From: Hydrogenophaga sp.
GTDB lineage: Bacteria > Pseudomonadota > Gammaproteobacteria > Burkholderiales > Burkholderiaceae_C
Length of the DNA stretch: 48,078 nucleotides
Reading direction: 5' to 3'
NCBI GenBank assembly: GCA_030696525.1
Contig: JAUYSB010000118.1
Span: 1 to 48,078, forward strand
In this document: positions 25,521 to 34,603 of the stretch, piece by piece
Layout of the letters: every line of letters starts with the position of its first letter
Numbering within the stretch: position 1 is the stretch's first letter
Program-made: the position numbers and the translations under genes
The notes under the pieces: model-generated
What the model was told of the DNA's origin: nothing
Databases searched by the model: none
Seen by the model: only the letters and a program-made list of their open reading frames with translations

Positions 25521-26766
25521 GTTCGTCTGGCGGGCCGCCCAGGCCTCGGGGCAGGTGGTGGATGGCCGGCTCGAAGCCCCCAGCCTGGCCCAGGCCCTGC
25601 GCCAGTTGCGCGAGCGCGGCCTCACGCCGCTGAGCGTGGACGATGCCGCGGGCGTGCCGGGCGGCGCTTTGCCGGCCAAGGCGGCGTCTGCCTTGGCCGG
25701 CGCTGATCGACCTGCGCGTGCGCAGAAGGGCCCGGTCAAGGCGGCCGATGTGCTGGCCATCACCTCCGAGCTGGCCATCATGCTCAAGGCCGGGCTGGCG
25801 CTGGACAACGCGCTGCGCGTGCTGATCGAGATGAGCCACAAGCCCACGGTGGCGGCGCTGCTGCAGGGCATCCTGAGCGACGTCAAGGGCGGCGCGCCGC
25901 TGAGCCGGGCGCTGACCCAGCACAAGGCCTTGTTCGGCGATTTCTACATCAACATGGTGCGCTCGGGCGAGGCCAGCGGCCAGATGGCGTCCGTCATGGC
26001 GCGGTTGGTGGAGCACATGGAGCGCCTGCGCGCGCTGCGCGACAGCGTGGTGTCGGCCACCATCTACCCGGCCATCCTGCTGGGCGTGGCGGTGCTGTCC
26101 CTGGTGGCCATGCTGGGTTTTGTGGTGCCGCAGTTTGAACAACTGTTCAAGGACATGGGCGACGCCCTGCCCCTGCCCACCCGCATCGTGATGGAAATGG
26201 GCCAGACCTTCCAGGCCTATGGCTGGGCCATCGCCCTGGTGGCTGCCGCGCTGTTCTGGCTGATCGGCCGCTGGCTCAAGACGCCGGGCGGCAGCCAGTG
26301 GTGGCAAACCCGCGTGTTGCGCCTGCCGCTGCTCGGCGGCCTGTTGCGCAAGTACCAGCTCACGCTGTTTGCGCGTTCCCTGGGCACCCTGCTGGGCAAC
26401 GGCGTGCCGCTGCTCACCGCACTGCGCATCGCCACCGAAACCGTGGGCAACCAGACCCTGCGCGGCCCGCTGGAGCGCATGGTGCCGCAGGTGAAAGAGG
26501 GCGCGCGCGTGGCCGACGCCATGCGCAACACCGGCATCTTCGAGCCGCTGGCGCTCAACCTCATGCGCGTGGGCGAAGAAACCGGCCGCATCGGCCCCAT
26601 GATGCTGGAGCTCGCACAAATATTGAACCGCGAGGTGGAAAACGGCATCAAACGGGCCCTGACCATGCTGGAGCCGCTGCTCATCCTGGTGCTGGGCGTG
26701 CTGATTGCTTCCATCATTGTTTCTATCCTGCTGGGCATTCTTTCTGTGAATGACCTGGCTGTTTAA
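25513..26766 (+). CDS. gspF: Type II secretion inner-membrane platform protein GspF
   Basis: A 417-residue protein, a normal length. It opens MAEFVWRAAQASGQVVDGRL, the short beta region common to GspF/PilC proteins. Two T2SSF domains follow (about residues 80-200 and 285-405), each with a helical bundle and the repeated pattern of SGEASGQMASVMARLVEHME and GEETGRIGPMMLELAQIL. Three membrane helices are visible, with one at the extreme C-terminus (LLILVLGVLIASIIVSILLG). GspF is the platform over GspE that organises pseudopilin assembly. The start overlaps the gspE stop by 8 bases. Confidence 0.96.
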   Translation: MAEFVWRAAQASGQVVDGRLEAPSLAQALRQLRERGLTPLSVDDAAGVPGGALPAKAASALAGADRPARAQKGPVKAADVLAITSELAIMLKAGLALDNALRVLIEMSHKPTVAALLQGILSDVKGGAPLSRALTQHKALFGDFYINMVRSGEASGQMASVMARLVEHMERLRALRDSVVSATIYPAILLGVAVLSLVAMLGFVVPQFEQLFKDMGDALPLPTRIVMEMGQTFQAYGWAIALVAAALFWLIGRWLKTPGGSQWWQTRVLRLPLLGGLLRKYQLTLFARSLGTLLGNGVPLLTALRIATETVGNQTLRGPLERMVPQVKEGARVADAMRNTGIFEPLALNLMRVGEETGRIGPMMLELAQILNREVENGIKRALTMLEPLLILVLGVLIASIIVSILLGILSVNDLAV

Positions 26767-26816
26767 AATCGGCCCAGTCCCGCTGGATGGGGTTCTGTGG
26801 TTTGTTTCAAGGTCGT

Positions 26817-27248
26817 ATGCGTCAAGACAATATTCCCACGCGCCATCGTGGCTTCACACTGATCGAACTGCTTGTGGTGCTGGCCATTCTTGCGCTGCTT
26901 GCCGGCTTGGTAGGCCCTCGTGTGCTCAACCAGTTGGGAGGCGCCAAGTCCAAGACCGCCGGTGTACAAATCGCGGATCTGGAAAAAAGCGTTGACCTGT
27001 TCCGTTTGGATGTGGGGCGCGCGCCCACGACAGAAGAGGGTTTGGGTGCGCTCATAGCGAAACCAGCCACAGCGAATGGGTGGAACGGCCCTTATTTGAA
27101 GGGGGGAGCGGTCCCGGTGGATCCTTGGGGCAATGCCTACAAGTACGCCAGCCCTGGTGCAAAAGGGGGGGTAGACATCACGTCCCTGGGGGCTGATGGT
27201 GCGCCGGGTGGGGATGGTGAAAACGCGGATATCCGCAACTTGCAGTAA
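26817..27248 (+). CDS. gspG: Major pseudopilin GspG
   Basis: A 143-residue prepilin-like protein from the ATG at 26817, which has AAGG 5 bases upstream. The type III signal RHRGFTLIELLVVLAILALL shows cleavage after Gly, with Phe at +1 and Glu at +5. The C-terminal part has DPWGNAYKYASPGAKGGVDI, the conserved GspG region near the calcium site, with Asp residues near the end (SLGADGAPGGDGENADI). GspG is the main subunit of the periplasmic pseudopilus. Its prepilin peptidase (GspO/PilD) is not in the window. It follows gspF after 50 bases. Confidence 0.97.
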   Translation: MRQDNIPTRHRGFTLIELLVVLAILALLAGLVGPRVLNQLGGAKSKTAGVQIADLEKSVDLFRLDVGRAPTTEEGLGALIAKPATANGWNGPYLKGGAVPVDPWGNAYKYASPGAKGGVDITSLGADGAPGGDGENADIRNLQ

Positions 27249-27254
27249 GACGCC

Positions 27255-27716
27255 GTGTCGCGTGCTCGCGTGAAGTCCCAGCGTGGCTTTACGCTGATTG
27301 AATTGTTGGTGGTATTCGCCATCGCCGGATTGTTGGTGGCTGTGGTTCCTCCGGCCTTTGACCGGCTGCGTCAGTCGGTGCAGTACCGGGCTGCTGTTCG
27401 GACGGTGTTGGCCGAGCTGAAACTGGCGCGCAGCCAGGCGCTCAATGGCGGGGTGATGGTGCGATTTGATGTGGATCTGGGCCAGAGAACCTTTGGTGTG
27501 CAGGGCAAAAGTCCCCATTTGCTTCCGCCCGAACTGGAATTGCGTGCGACGGTGGCGGACGTCGAGGTCACGTCCGGCGTCGCCGGAATTTCATTTTTGC
27601 CACAGGGCGGCGCCACTGGTGGCAACCTGGATGTGCTGCGACCGGATGGCTCAGGCACCCGACTGGGGGTGGACTGGTTGTCTGGCCAAGTCCGCTTGAC
27701 ATCGATATCCCCATGA
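27255..27716 (+). CDS. gspH: Minor pseudopilin GspH
   Basis: A 153-residue prepilin-like protein with a GTG start at 27255, 6 bases after gspG. The signal QRGFTLIELLVVFAIAGLLV has Gly-Phe at the cleavage site and Glu at +5. Downstream, ARSQALNGGVMVRF and the late PDGSGT region match GspH/FimT-like pseudopilins. It is a minor subunit of the pseudopilus tip or shaft. The stop overlaps the gspI start as ATGA, so the two are coupled. Confidence 0.92.
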   Translation: MSRARVKSQRGFTLIELLVVFAIAGLLVAVVPPAFDRLRQSVQYRAAVRTVLAELKLARSQALNGGVMVRFDVDLGQRTFGVQGKSPHLLPPELELRATVADVEVTSGVAGISFLPQGGATGGNLDVLRPDGSGTRLGVDWLSGQVRLTSISP

Positions 27717-28129
27717 TCTGCCATCGCCCTAAGCCGGCGGTATCGCTTCGCCAGGCTGGCTTCACGCTGCTTGAGTTGCTGGTGGCCTTGAGCATCATGG
27801 GAATGGCTTTGGCTTTGATCTACCGCAGTGTTGGCGACAGCGCGCGAAATGCCCATGACCTGGTGTTGCAGCAGCGCGCGATGTGGCTCGCGGAGTCGGT
27901 GCTCGCGTCGCGCAACAGCGTACCACCCCAGGGATGGCAGGAATCGGGCGAGAGTGATGGCATGGGCTGGGAGGTGCAAAGTTCGCCCCAGGCCACCCCA
28001 CTCAGCGGGGATAAAGTGATTCCCTTGCTGCGCATCGACCTTGCTGTCCACTGGGAGGCTTCCCGTGGGCCGGCGGCGTTGCGCGTCAGCACCTTGCTGC
28101 CACAGCATGAGCTTCAGTTGCCACCATGA
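27713..28129 (+). CDS. gspI: Minor pseudopilin GspI
   Basis: A 138-residue prepilin-like protein with signal QAGFTLLELLVALSIMGMAL (Gly-Phe cleavage, Glu at +5). Residues such as QQRAMWLAESVLASR match the GspI segment where an A-x-W-x-A-E-x pattern is conserved. GspI is part of the tip complex with GspJ and GspK. It overlaps gspH and gspJ by 4 bases each (ATGA at both ends). Confidence 0.93.
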   Translation: MICHRPKPAVSLRQAGFTLLELLVALSIMGMALALIYRSVGDSARNAHDLVLQQRAMWLAESVLASRNSVPPQGWQESGESDGMGWEVQSSPQATPLSGDKVIPLLRIDLAVHWEASRGPAALRVSTLLPQHELQLPP

Positions 28130-28818
28130 GCCAGTTCCGAAGCCATTCCCGTGTGCAGGGCTTCACCTTGGTGGAGCTGCTGGTGGTCATGTCCATGTTG
28201 TCGCTGGTGATGCTGGGGCTTGGCAGTGGCATGCGCACCATGGTCAAGGCTGAGTCCAGCATTGAGCAACGCTTGTCAACCTTGGATGAGTTGCGTGTGG
28301 CCCGCCAGTTTGTCTTGCAGATTGCCGCGCATGTTTCTGCCCGGACTGCGCAGCGGTCCGATGGAAGCGCTCTGGTTTTTGAGGCGCTTCCAGACAGTCT
28401 GAGCTGGATCGGTGTCATGCCTGTGAGGCCTGGTGTGGGCGGGCTGCATCAATTTCGTTTGACGGTTGAGCCCGATGAGGACACTGCCGCAGCCTTGGTG
28501 CTGCGCTATCGTCCATGGATGGCTGACGTCAATGCGGCGGATTGGTCGGGCGCGCAGCGCCGCGTGCTTGTCAAGCAGGTGAGTAACTTCCAGGTGGAGG
28601 CGCAGGGGTTGCAGCCAAAAGGGCGTCAGCATCCGGTGGCGTGGCCGGTGGGCTGGCAACAAGGGTGGCCGATACCAGATCGCTTGCCGGAGCAAATTCG
28701 GCTCAGTTTCGTGGACGCGCTTGGGCAGCGGCAACCGTGGGTCATACCGGTGCGTGCGACGGTGCAGACCGATGACAGCCTCACCACGGTGACAGTGGGC
28801 GGCGGGGTTGCAAGATGA
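28126..28818 (+). CDS. gspJ: Minor pseudopilin GspJ
   Basis: A 230-residue prepilin-like protein with signal VQGFTLVELLVVMSMLSLVM (Gly-Phe, Glu at +5). It then has a long beta-rich C-terminal region, the expected layout and length for GspJ. It forms the pseudopilus tip with GspI and GspK. The start overlaps gspI (ATGA) and the stop overlaps gspK (ATGA). Confidence 0.92.
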   Translation: MSQFRSHSRVQGFTLVELLVVMSMLSLVMLGLGSGMRTMVKAESSIEQRLSTLDELRVARQFVLQIAAHVSARTAQRSDGSALVFEALPDSLSWIGVMPVRPGVGGLHQFRLTVEPDEDTAAALVLRYRPWMADVNAADWSGAQRRVLVKQVSNFQVEAQGLQPKGRQHPVAWPVGWQQGWPIPDRLPEQIRLSFVDALGQRQPWVIPVRATVQTDDSLTTVTVGGGVAR

Positions 28819-29666
28819 GTCGTCTCCGCTTGGATCCTCGTCCGTTCGCACAGCGGGGGTTGGCCTTGGTCGCGGTGCTTTGGATGGTGTTTGCCTTGAG
28901 CCTCATGCTGAGCGGCGTGTTGGGCAGCCTGCGTGGTGAGATTCGACAAACTGCAAATGAAAAGCAGGCTGTGCTGGCCAAGGCTCAGGCGCAAGCCGGG
29001 ATGATGTTGGCCTTGCAGCAGCTGTCCGCCACCGTGGCACGGGACACAAGCTTGCCCCGCGTGTGGCAGTTTGAGTTCGATGGGCAGCCGATACAAGTGC
29101 GCATGTTGGCCCTCAACGGGCTGATTGACCTCAACAGCGCCCCGGTTGAGCTGCTGACGGCCTTGTTCCGCTATGGGGCAGGCGTGGAGCAGGGCCTAGC
29201 GGGCCGCATGGCCGAGGAGTTGGGGCGCATGCGACAACCCCAAACATCGGATAATTCACCTGCTTTCGAGGCTCCAGAAGACTTGATGCGTGTGCCGGAC
29301 TTCAGATACGAATATTTCGTTTTGTTGTCCGACTTGGTCACCACCGATGTCAAAATCGGCAGCGGCCGTATCAATCCACTGTTTGCCCCGCTCGGGGTGC
29401 TGCGCGTTCTGACGGGGGGCGATGAGCAACTTGCGGGGGAAATTGCGGCACGCCAAGACGACGCGACACCTATGATCGACACCAGTCGGCTGCCCCCCGC
29501 GTTTGTCGAACGCGAGGCGCCCGATGCGTTTGTGCTGGTGTCCAGGGTGTCCATGCCTGACGGTGGGGCGTATCAACTCAGTTGGGTGGTACACCAGGCA
29601 ACCGATCCCTATTCCGGGTTGCCATGGCGTGTGGTTCGCAGCAGTTCCAAACGGCTGCCGGGCTGA
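28815..29666 (+). CDS. gspK: Minor pseudopilin GspK
   Basis: A 283-residue protein with a type III signal QRGLALVAVLWMVFALSLML. The usual Glu at +5 is absent (Val), which is a normal GspK trait that places it at the pseudopilus tip. The soluble part includes LNGLIDLNSAPVELLTALFR, the conserved helix-hairpin segment of GspK, and later INPLFAPLGVLRVLTG. It caps the pseudopilus and is thought to control assembly. The next gene begins after an 80-base gap, the longest within the gsp block. Confidence 0.93.
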   Translation: MSRLRLDPRPFAQRGLALVAVLWMVFALSLMLSGVLGSLRGEIRQTANEKQAVLAKAQAQAGMMLALQQLSATVARDTSLPRVWQFEFDGQPIQVRMLALNGLIDLNSAPVELLTALFRYGAGVEQGLAGRMAEELGRMRQPQTSDNSPAFEAPEDLMRVPDFRYEYFVLLSDLVTTDVKIGSGRINPLFAPLGVLRVLTGGDEQLAGEIAARQDDATPMIDTSRLPPAFVEREAPDAFVLVSRVSMPDGGAYQLSWVVHQATDPYSGLPWRVVRSSSKRLPG

Positions 29667-29746
29667 AGGCGCATTGAATGGTCCCCCACCACAGTCCCGA
29701 GGGTCCTCTAGCGAGACCTTAGGTTCAGAAACGATTCCTTGGTGAT

Positions 29747-30913
29747 ATGACAAGTTTGCAAAACCAGGCAAGCCTTTTCGGACTGGATCTCCGCCCGGCG
29801 GGCGCACTGCTGCGCGCGGCCCTGGTCGATATGGCGCGATGGCGCCTGGTCAAATGGATGCTTCCTCAGGCGCGGGTGGCGGTGCGCTTGGCCGATGGTC
29901 GGTGGATGCGCAGTCAGGGTCCGCAGACAGGCGCACGCGAACAGGTCGGTTGGGATGATGGAAATGTAGCGACCAAGGCGCGTGGGCATTTTGTCGCCAT
30001 CGTCCCATCCGAGGATGTTCTGCTGCGCTGGAGTGTGGCCTTGCCGTCTTCGTTGTCAGAAGCGCAGCGTGCCCAATCGTTGGCGCTTGAGGTTGCGGCA
30101 AAAAGTCCTTTTCCCACGGAGGACTCGCTGTGGGCGAGTCAGTCCGATGCGGAGACTCCGGGGCGCGAGCATTTGGTACTGGCCTCCCGACGTATCCTTG
30201 CCGAGCATTTGTCGACGAGGCACGCCACCTTGCTTGCGGGCCTGCCGGTGGCCAAGGGGTTGACGCCTGGTGGCGAATCCTCCACGGTCGAGGTGTGGGT
30301 GCCTGAATCGTCGGGCGAGGGTTTTGTTGTGTTGCCGGGTTTCGGCGAAACGGCCCGTGGCCGACGCAACCGCGCGGGGGCCGCCGTGTCCATGCTGTTG
30401 CTTTCGCTGGCTGTGGTCGTCACTGGCGCCATTGCGGTCACGCCGACAGCACAGCTTTATCTCAGACTGCAGGCAGCGCGCAGTGCCCTTCAAACGGTTG
30501 GGAAACAAGCCGCCGACGCGGTGGAATTGCGCCAGGCCATGGTGCGCGAAATGGAGCGCGTCAAGCAGATGCAGCAGCTGTTGGACCAGCCGGTGTCCCC
30601 GTTCGATGCGTTGCTGCAAGTCAATCGGGCGGTTCCAGATGATGCGTTTTTGCGGAACCTGGAAATTTCGGGTGCCAAAGTGGTTCTGACTGGCGAGGCC
30701 CCGGTGTCGGCTTCGTTGATGACGCACTTAAGCAATTTGCCAGGTTTTTCAAGTGTGCGCGCACCGAGGCCTGCCACGCGCCCGGCGGGCGCCCCGCGCG
30801 AGTCCTTTGTGATCGAGTTGCAACTCAGTCCGTTGCCCGTGGTGATGCCTGAGGCGTCGCAAAACGCCTCAGCGACTGCGCCCACATCCAAGCCCGCCGC
30901 CCAACTGCCATGA
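29747..30913 (+). CDS. gspL: GspL-like type II secretion protein with PilN-like C-terminus
   Basis: A 388-residue protein. The N-terminal ~220 residues are cytoplasmic and include VPSEDVLLRWSVALPSSLSE and LALEVAAKSPFPTEDSLWAS, both typical of the GspL/PilM actin-like fold region that binds GspE. One membrane helix at about 210-235 (VSMLLLSLAVVVTGAIAV) is followed by a coiled-coil-like stretch (QMVREMERVKQMQQLL-type) and a PilN-like ferredoxin-fold domain with LRNLEISGAKVVLTGEAP. GspL links the ATPase to the inner-membrane complex and partners GspM, encoded next with an ATGA overlap. The ATP-binding core of true PilM is not obvious, so the N-domain may be reduced. Confidence 0.85.
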   Translation: MTSLQNQASLFGLDLRPAGALLRAALVDMARWRLVKWMLPQARVAVRLADGRWMRSQGPQTGAREQVGWDDGNVATKARGHFVAIVPSEDVLLRWSVALPSSLSEAQRAQSLALEVAAKSPFPTEDSLWASQSDAETPGREHLVLASRRILAEHLSTRHATLLAGLPVAKGLTPGGESSTVEVWVPESSGEGFVVLPGFGETARGRRNRAGAAVSMLLLSLAVVVTGAIAVTPTAQLYLRLQAARSALQTVGKQAADAVELRQAMVREMERVKQMQQLLDQPVSPFDALLQVNRAVPDDAFLRNLEISGAKVVLTGEAPVSASLMTHLSNLPGFSSVRAPRPATRPAGAPRESFVIELQLSPLPVVMPEASQNASATAPTSKPAAQLP

Positions 30914-31476
30914 AGCCCGTCAAACTTTCCCCTGTGCGGGCGATTCAGTTCGCGTTGTTGCTGTTGTTGGCCCTGGCGATCGTTGGTGCCGGCAGGTTTG
31001 TGTGGTCCAACCACTTGCGGATGGATCAGTTGCTGGTCGATATTTCTGCCCGTCATGCACGTTTGCAGGGCATCTTGAAGAGCGAGGATGATTTGAGGGC
31101 GCTGCACCGCCAGGCCCTCGACGTGATCAAAGCGCATGCCTACCCGGCCCAGCAAGACATCACTCAGGCAGGCAATGATGCACAGCAGCGCATCCAGGGC
31201 GCATTCGCGGCGCAATCGCTGTCGGTCATCAGCATCCAGGTGTTGCCGCCACAGCCTGATGCGCAGGGGTTTGACCTGATACCAGTGCAAGTCCACGCCG
31301 AAGGGGGTATCGAGGCCATCAACCGGGCGTTGCAGGCCTTGTTGACAAACAGTCCGGCGGCGCCATCCATTGGCATCCATGGGTTGCAGATTCAGTCGGT
31401 CGGTGCTGTTCGGGCCGATGCGCCGGTGCGCTTGTCCGGCAAGTTCCGGTTTTTCGTGTTGCGGGGGCAGGCATGA
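30910..31476 (+). CDS. gspM: GspM-like inner-membrane protein of the type II secretion system
   Basis: A 188-residue protein with a short basic N-terminus and one helix (residues ~12-30, IQFALLLLLALAIVGAG). A periplasmic coiled-coil region and a small alpha-beta domain follow (about 100-185). This matches the short GspM subtype. It should pair with GspL in the inner-membrane ring. Length and place between gspL and the gspC/N-like gene, with 4-base overlaps at both ends, support the call more strongly than individual motifs do. Confidence 0.8.
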   Translation: MKPVKLSPVRAIQFALLLLLALAIVGAGRFVWSNHLRMDQLLVDISARHARLQGILKSEDDLRALHRQALDVIKAHAYPAQQDITQAGNDAQQRIQGAFAAQSLSVISIQVLPPQPDAQGFDLIPVQVHAEGGIEAINRALQALLTNSPAAPSIGIHGLQIQSVGAVRADAPVRLSGKFRFFVLRGQA

Positions 31477-32129
31477 GCCAAGCAGTGACACGACTGTTGG
31501 CGCTGACCGTGCTGGCGCTGCTCGCTGCACTGGGTTGGCAGTGGGTCGATGAGCGTGGCCAACGACGGCCTATTGTGTGGAACGCGCCCGAGCCCTTGCT
31601 GCCTTCTCTGGAATCGGGTCTTCCCGACCGTGTCGGGCCGCTTCATCCCACTGCAGAGCAATTGGCCGAGTTGGAGCTGCGCCCCCTGTTCAGTCCTTCG
31701 CGCCGGCCGCCGCCGCCCAAATTGCCGCCGCCACCGCCGCCCCCTCCAGACCCGTTGGACTTCACGTCCATCAGTGGCCTGTTGACCGGTGATGCCGGCA
31801 TGGTGTTGGCCACGGTGCAAGGTCAGTTTCGTCGATTGAAGGTTGGCGGCAAGGTTGGCGAATGGGAGCTCAAGTCCGTGACGACGCAGGGCGCGCAGTT
31901 CGCCAAAGGCGACCAGACCCGAGACCTCGCAATAACCCGCGTCTCGCTCGGAGCGGCAGCCCCGAAAGCTCCGCCGTCTTCCGCTCCTTCTGTCGCGGCC
32001 GGCGCCCCGGCGCGTGCCAGCTCGTCGGCAAGCAACTCCGTGGATGCGCGGCGAGAGGCGCAGCGCGAAACGCTGCGTCGTCGCAATGAGCTGCGCGCGC
32101 AACGAGGTTTGCCTCCTGTTCCGGAATGA
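31473..32129 (+). CDS. GspC/GspN-like type II secretion protein lacking a PDZ domain
   Basis: A 218-residue protein with an N-terminal membrane helix (about residues 7-23). A proline run of over ten residues lies at about 77-91, then an HR-like domain: FTSISGLLTGDAGMVLATVQ, RLKVGGKVGEWELKSVTTQG. The HR region of GspC contacts the secretin N0 domain and so couples the inner-membrane platform to GspD, which is encoded next. GspC normally also carries a PDZ or coiled-coil end. Here the C-terminus is an Ala/Ser/Pro linker and a basic Arg-rich tail (RREAQRETLRRRNELRAQRG). In related bacteria this gene is often labelled gspN. The overlap of 4 bases with gspM supports membership of the operon. Confidence 0.75.
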   Translation: MSQAVTRLLALTVLALLAALGWQWVDERGQRRPIVWNAPEPLLPSLESGLPDRVGPLHPTAEQLAELELRPLFSPSRRPPPPKLPPPPPPPPDPLDFTSISGLLTGDAGMVLATVQGQFRRLKVGGKVGEWELKSVTTQGAQFAKGDQTRDLAITRVSLGAAAPKAPPSSAPSVAAGAPARASSSASNSVDARREAQRETLRRRNELRAQRGLPPVPE

Positions 32130-32163
32130 GTTCAGCTCGTATTACTTGGTGACTTCAGTGTAT

Positions 32164-34593
32164 ATGTCTACATCCCATCATTTCGACAGACCGCGCGTCG
32201 CGGTTGCTTGGCGGCCGGTTGCGCTGGCCTGCGTGTTGTTCTTATCTGCCTGCGCCACCGTGGCGCCTCCTCCGCAAAATGCTCCCGACACGCCAGACGC
32301 TGCACCTGCAGCATCAGCTGTCGCAACCGGTCTCGCAGCACCTGCTGCAACGGTGGGCGCGGAAAAAAAGCCATTGGTCAACGCAGGTCGGGCTGGGCAA
32401 GCTGCTGCCGAGAGCACCGAGCGCACCCCGATCGTGATTCTGGGCAACGACAAAACCCTTGCGCCTCCCAAGCCCGCCATGCCCATCGCCGGCTTGACGT
32501 CTGGCCTGAAGTTTGAAGGTGCTGCACTTGCCGATGTGGTGGGTGTGGTACTGCGCGAAATCGCCAAGGTGGATTACATCGTTCACCCGCCCATCAACGG
32601 CTCGGTGACGCTGTCCACGCAAGGTGCGGTGACGCCTGACCAAGCATTTGTCTTGCTGGAAACGGCCTTGCAGGCCAATGGTTATCTGTTGGCTCGTGAC
32701 GCGCGTGGCACTTACCACGTGGGATCGCCAGACGCCGTTAAATCGGTGGTCCCAGCGGTTCGGCAGGCTGTCTCTGGTACGCCCTTGCCGCCTGGCTACG
32801 GCGCCGTCGTGGTGCCCCTGCGCTTCATTGGGGCGTCCGAGATGGCGTCCATTCTGCGGCCCATGGTTGCCGCAGACGCCATTGTTCGGGTGGACAACTT
32901 CCGCAACATTCTGGTGCTGGCGGGTACACGCACACAAGCCGAAGGCTGGTTGGACATCGTCAATACCTTTGACGTCGACGTTCTCAGCGGCATGTCGTTG
33001 GCGCTGTTCCCGCTCAAGCACATTTCAATCCAAGAAGTTCAGCAGGCGCTGCAACTCGTGGGGGCTGGTGTCGGCATCCCTGCAACCAGCACGCCAGGGG
33101 TGTTGGGTGCTGCGGGGGCATCACAGCCCGCTGCCGCAGGCGCTCAAAGCACGGCACGCGCCGGCGCAGCCGCACCCGCTGCTGCGGGAGGCGCAACCAC
33201 ATTGGGCTCTGCGCCAGTCATTGCTGGCATGCAGGTGATTCCCATCGAACGGCTCAACAGCATTTTGGTGGTCAGTCCCCGCGCTGCGGTGATTGAGCAG
33301 GCCCGCAGCTGGCTGGAAAAACTCGACCGCCCCGGGTTGACCAGCAACACGCCCCGGTTGTTTGTGTACCCGGTGAAATACGGCAACGCGACCCATTTGG
33401 CCAATCTGGTTTCCGGTTTGTTTGGCGGCAGCGCGAGCACGGCTGGTTCAATAGCTACCCAGTCCGCTGGCACAACGAATGTGGCGCCAGGCTTGCGCTC
33501 GACCCAGCTCAGCAGCTCTGGCACGGGAGCGTTTGGCGCTGCCGCCACCGGTGGCTCCATCGGTTTTGGTTCGGCCTCTTCCTCTTCGGCGGCCAACACG
33601 CGGCCCGGTGCGACCGCCCCAGTCACATCCGTCAACCTGCCTGGTGGCGTGCGCGTGATGGCTGACGAAGTGAACAACGCCCTGCTCATTTATGGCTTGC
33701 CCAGCGATTTCGAAATCATCGAATCCGCCATGAAGCGTCTGGATTTGCCGCCCACGCAAGTCTTGATCGAGGCCACCATTGTCGAGGTGACCCTGAGTGA
33801 CGACATGAAATACGGGCTGCAATGGGTTTTCAGCGACAAAAACCGCGGTGGGTACAGCGGCGGTGGTGCTTTCACCACCGGTGGGCTTGCATCGACCACG
33901 CTCAACAACCTGGGTAGCAACGTTGTCAACAACCTGTTTGGGGCGGCGTCAGGTGGTTTCACCTACACCCTCAGCAATGCCTTGGGTGTGCGTGCGGTGC
34001 TCAATACACTTGCATCCAAGTCGCTCATCAAGGTAATTTCCAGCCCGTCGCTGATGGTGCTGGACAACCACACAGCCAGAATCGCGGTGGGTGATCAGCA
34101 GCCGGTGCGTGTGGGTGAAACGGTGACCAGCGTGGGAACCGTCACCAGCAACATCCAGTACAAAGACACGGGCGTTGCGTTGCAAGTCACGCCTTCGGTC
34201 AATGCCAGCGACTACGTCACCATGAGCATTCTGCAATCGGTGACCGACGTGGGGGCGGTAGACGACGCCACGCAGCAGCGCAGCTTCTTGCAGCGTCAGT
34301 TCGACAGCAAGGTGGCGGTGAAGTCAGGTGAAACCATCGTGTTGGGGGGCTTGATCCGCGACAACACGACGGATTCCAACAGCGGTCTGCCGGGGCTGAA
34401 AGACGTTCCGGTGCTGGGCGCACTGTTTGGGGGCACCACCCAGGCCAGCAAACGAACGGAACTGATCGTGCTCATCACCCCCAGCGTGGCGCGCAGTGGT
34501 CAGGACATCACCATGATTGGTGAGGAGTTGCGACAGCGCATGAACTCACTGCGCAACCTGCCCGTGGTCAACGTGCCGGGCGCAGTTCGCTAA
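32164..34593 (+). CDS. gspD: Type II secretion secretin GspD, lipoprotein form
   Basis: An 809-residue secretin from the ATG at 32164. The signal ends in a lipobox (FLSAC), so it is predicted to be lipidated at about residue 23, unlike GspD proteins that need a pilotin. N0 and N1-N3 domains occupy roughly residues 90-540 and include VPLRFIGASEMASILRPMV and FPLKHISIQEVQQALQLV. An Ala/Gly/Ser-rich loop with many small residues lies near 300-345. The secretin core begins around 540 with LPPTQVLIEATIVEVTLSDD. It ends with VKSGETIVLGGLIRDNTT and GLPGLKDVPVLGALFGG, the conserved gate and lip region. It forms the outer-membrane channel. It is placed last in the operon instead of before gspE. Confidence 0.96.
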   Translation: MSTSHHFDRPRVAVAWRPVALACVLFLSACATVAPPPQNAPDTPDAAPAASAVATGLAAPAATVGAEKKPLVNAGRAGQAAAESTERTPIVILGNDKTLAPPKPAMPIAGLTSGLKFEGAALADVVGVVLREIAKVDYIVHPPINGSVTLSTQGAVTPDQAFVLLETALQANGYLLARDARGTYHVGSPDAVKSVVPAVRQAVSGTPLPPGYGAVVVPLRFIGASEMASILRPMVAADAIVRVDNFRNILVLAGTRTQAEGWLDIVNTFDVDVLSGMSLALFPLKHISIQEVQQALQLVGAGVGIPATSTPGVLGAAGASQPAAAGAQSTARAGAAAPAAAGGATTLGSAPVIAGMQVIPIERLNSILVVSPRAAVIEQARSWLEKLDRPGLTSNTPRLFVYPVKYGNATHLANLVSGLFGGSASTAGSIATQSAGTTNVAPGLRSTQLSSSGTGAFGAAATGGSIGFGSASSSSAANTRPGATAPVTSVNLPGGVRVMADEVNNALLIYGLPSDFEIIESAMKRLDLPPTQVLIEATIVEVTLSDDMKYGLQWVFSDKNRGGYSGGGAFTTGGLASTTLNNLGSNVVNNLFGAASGGFTYTLSNALGVRAVLNTLASKSLIKVISSPSLMVLDNHTARIAVGDQQPVRVGETVTSVGTVTSNIQYKDTGVALQVTPSVNASDYVTMSILQSVTDVGAVDDATQQRSFLQRQFDSKVAVKSGETIVLGGLIRDNTTDSNSGLPGLKDVPVLGALFGGTTQASKRTELIVLITPSVARSGQDITMIGEELRQRMNSLRNLPVVNVPGAVR

Positions 34594-34603
34594 AATTTTT
34601 GAT

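Noticed and set aside
24837-26619. Long minus-strand open frames opposite gspE and gspF
   Set aside because: High-GC shadows. The plus-strand proteins carry full family motifs and the antisense translations are His/Gln/Arg-rich without domains.
31708-31752. CCG/CCA-rich tract that looks like a microsatellite
   Set aside because: It codes the polyproline linker of the GspC/N-like protein in frame. It is low-complexity coding sequence and not a separate repeat element.
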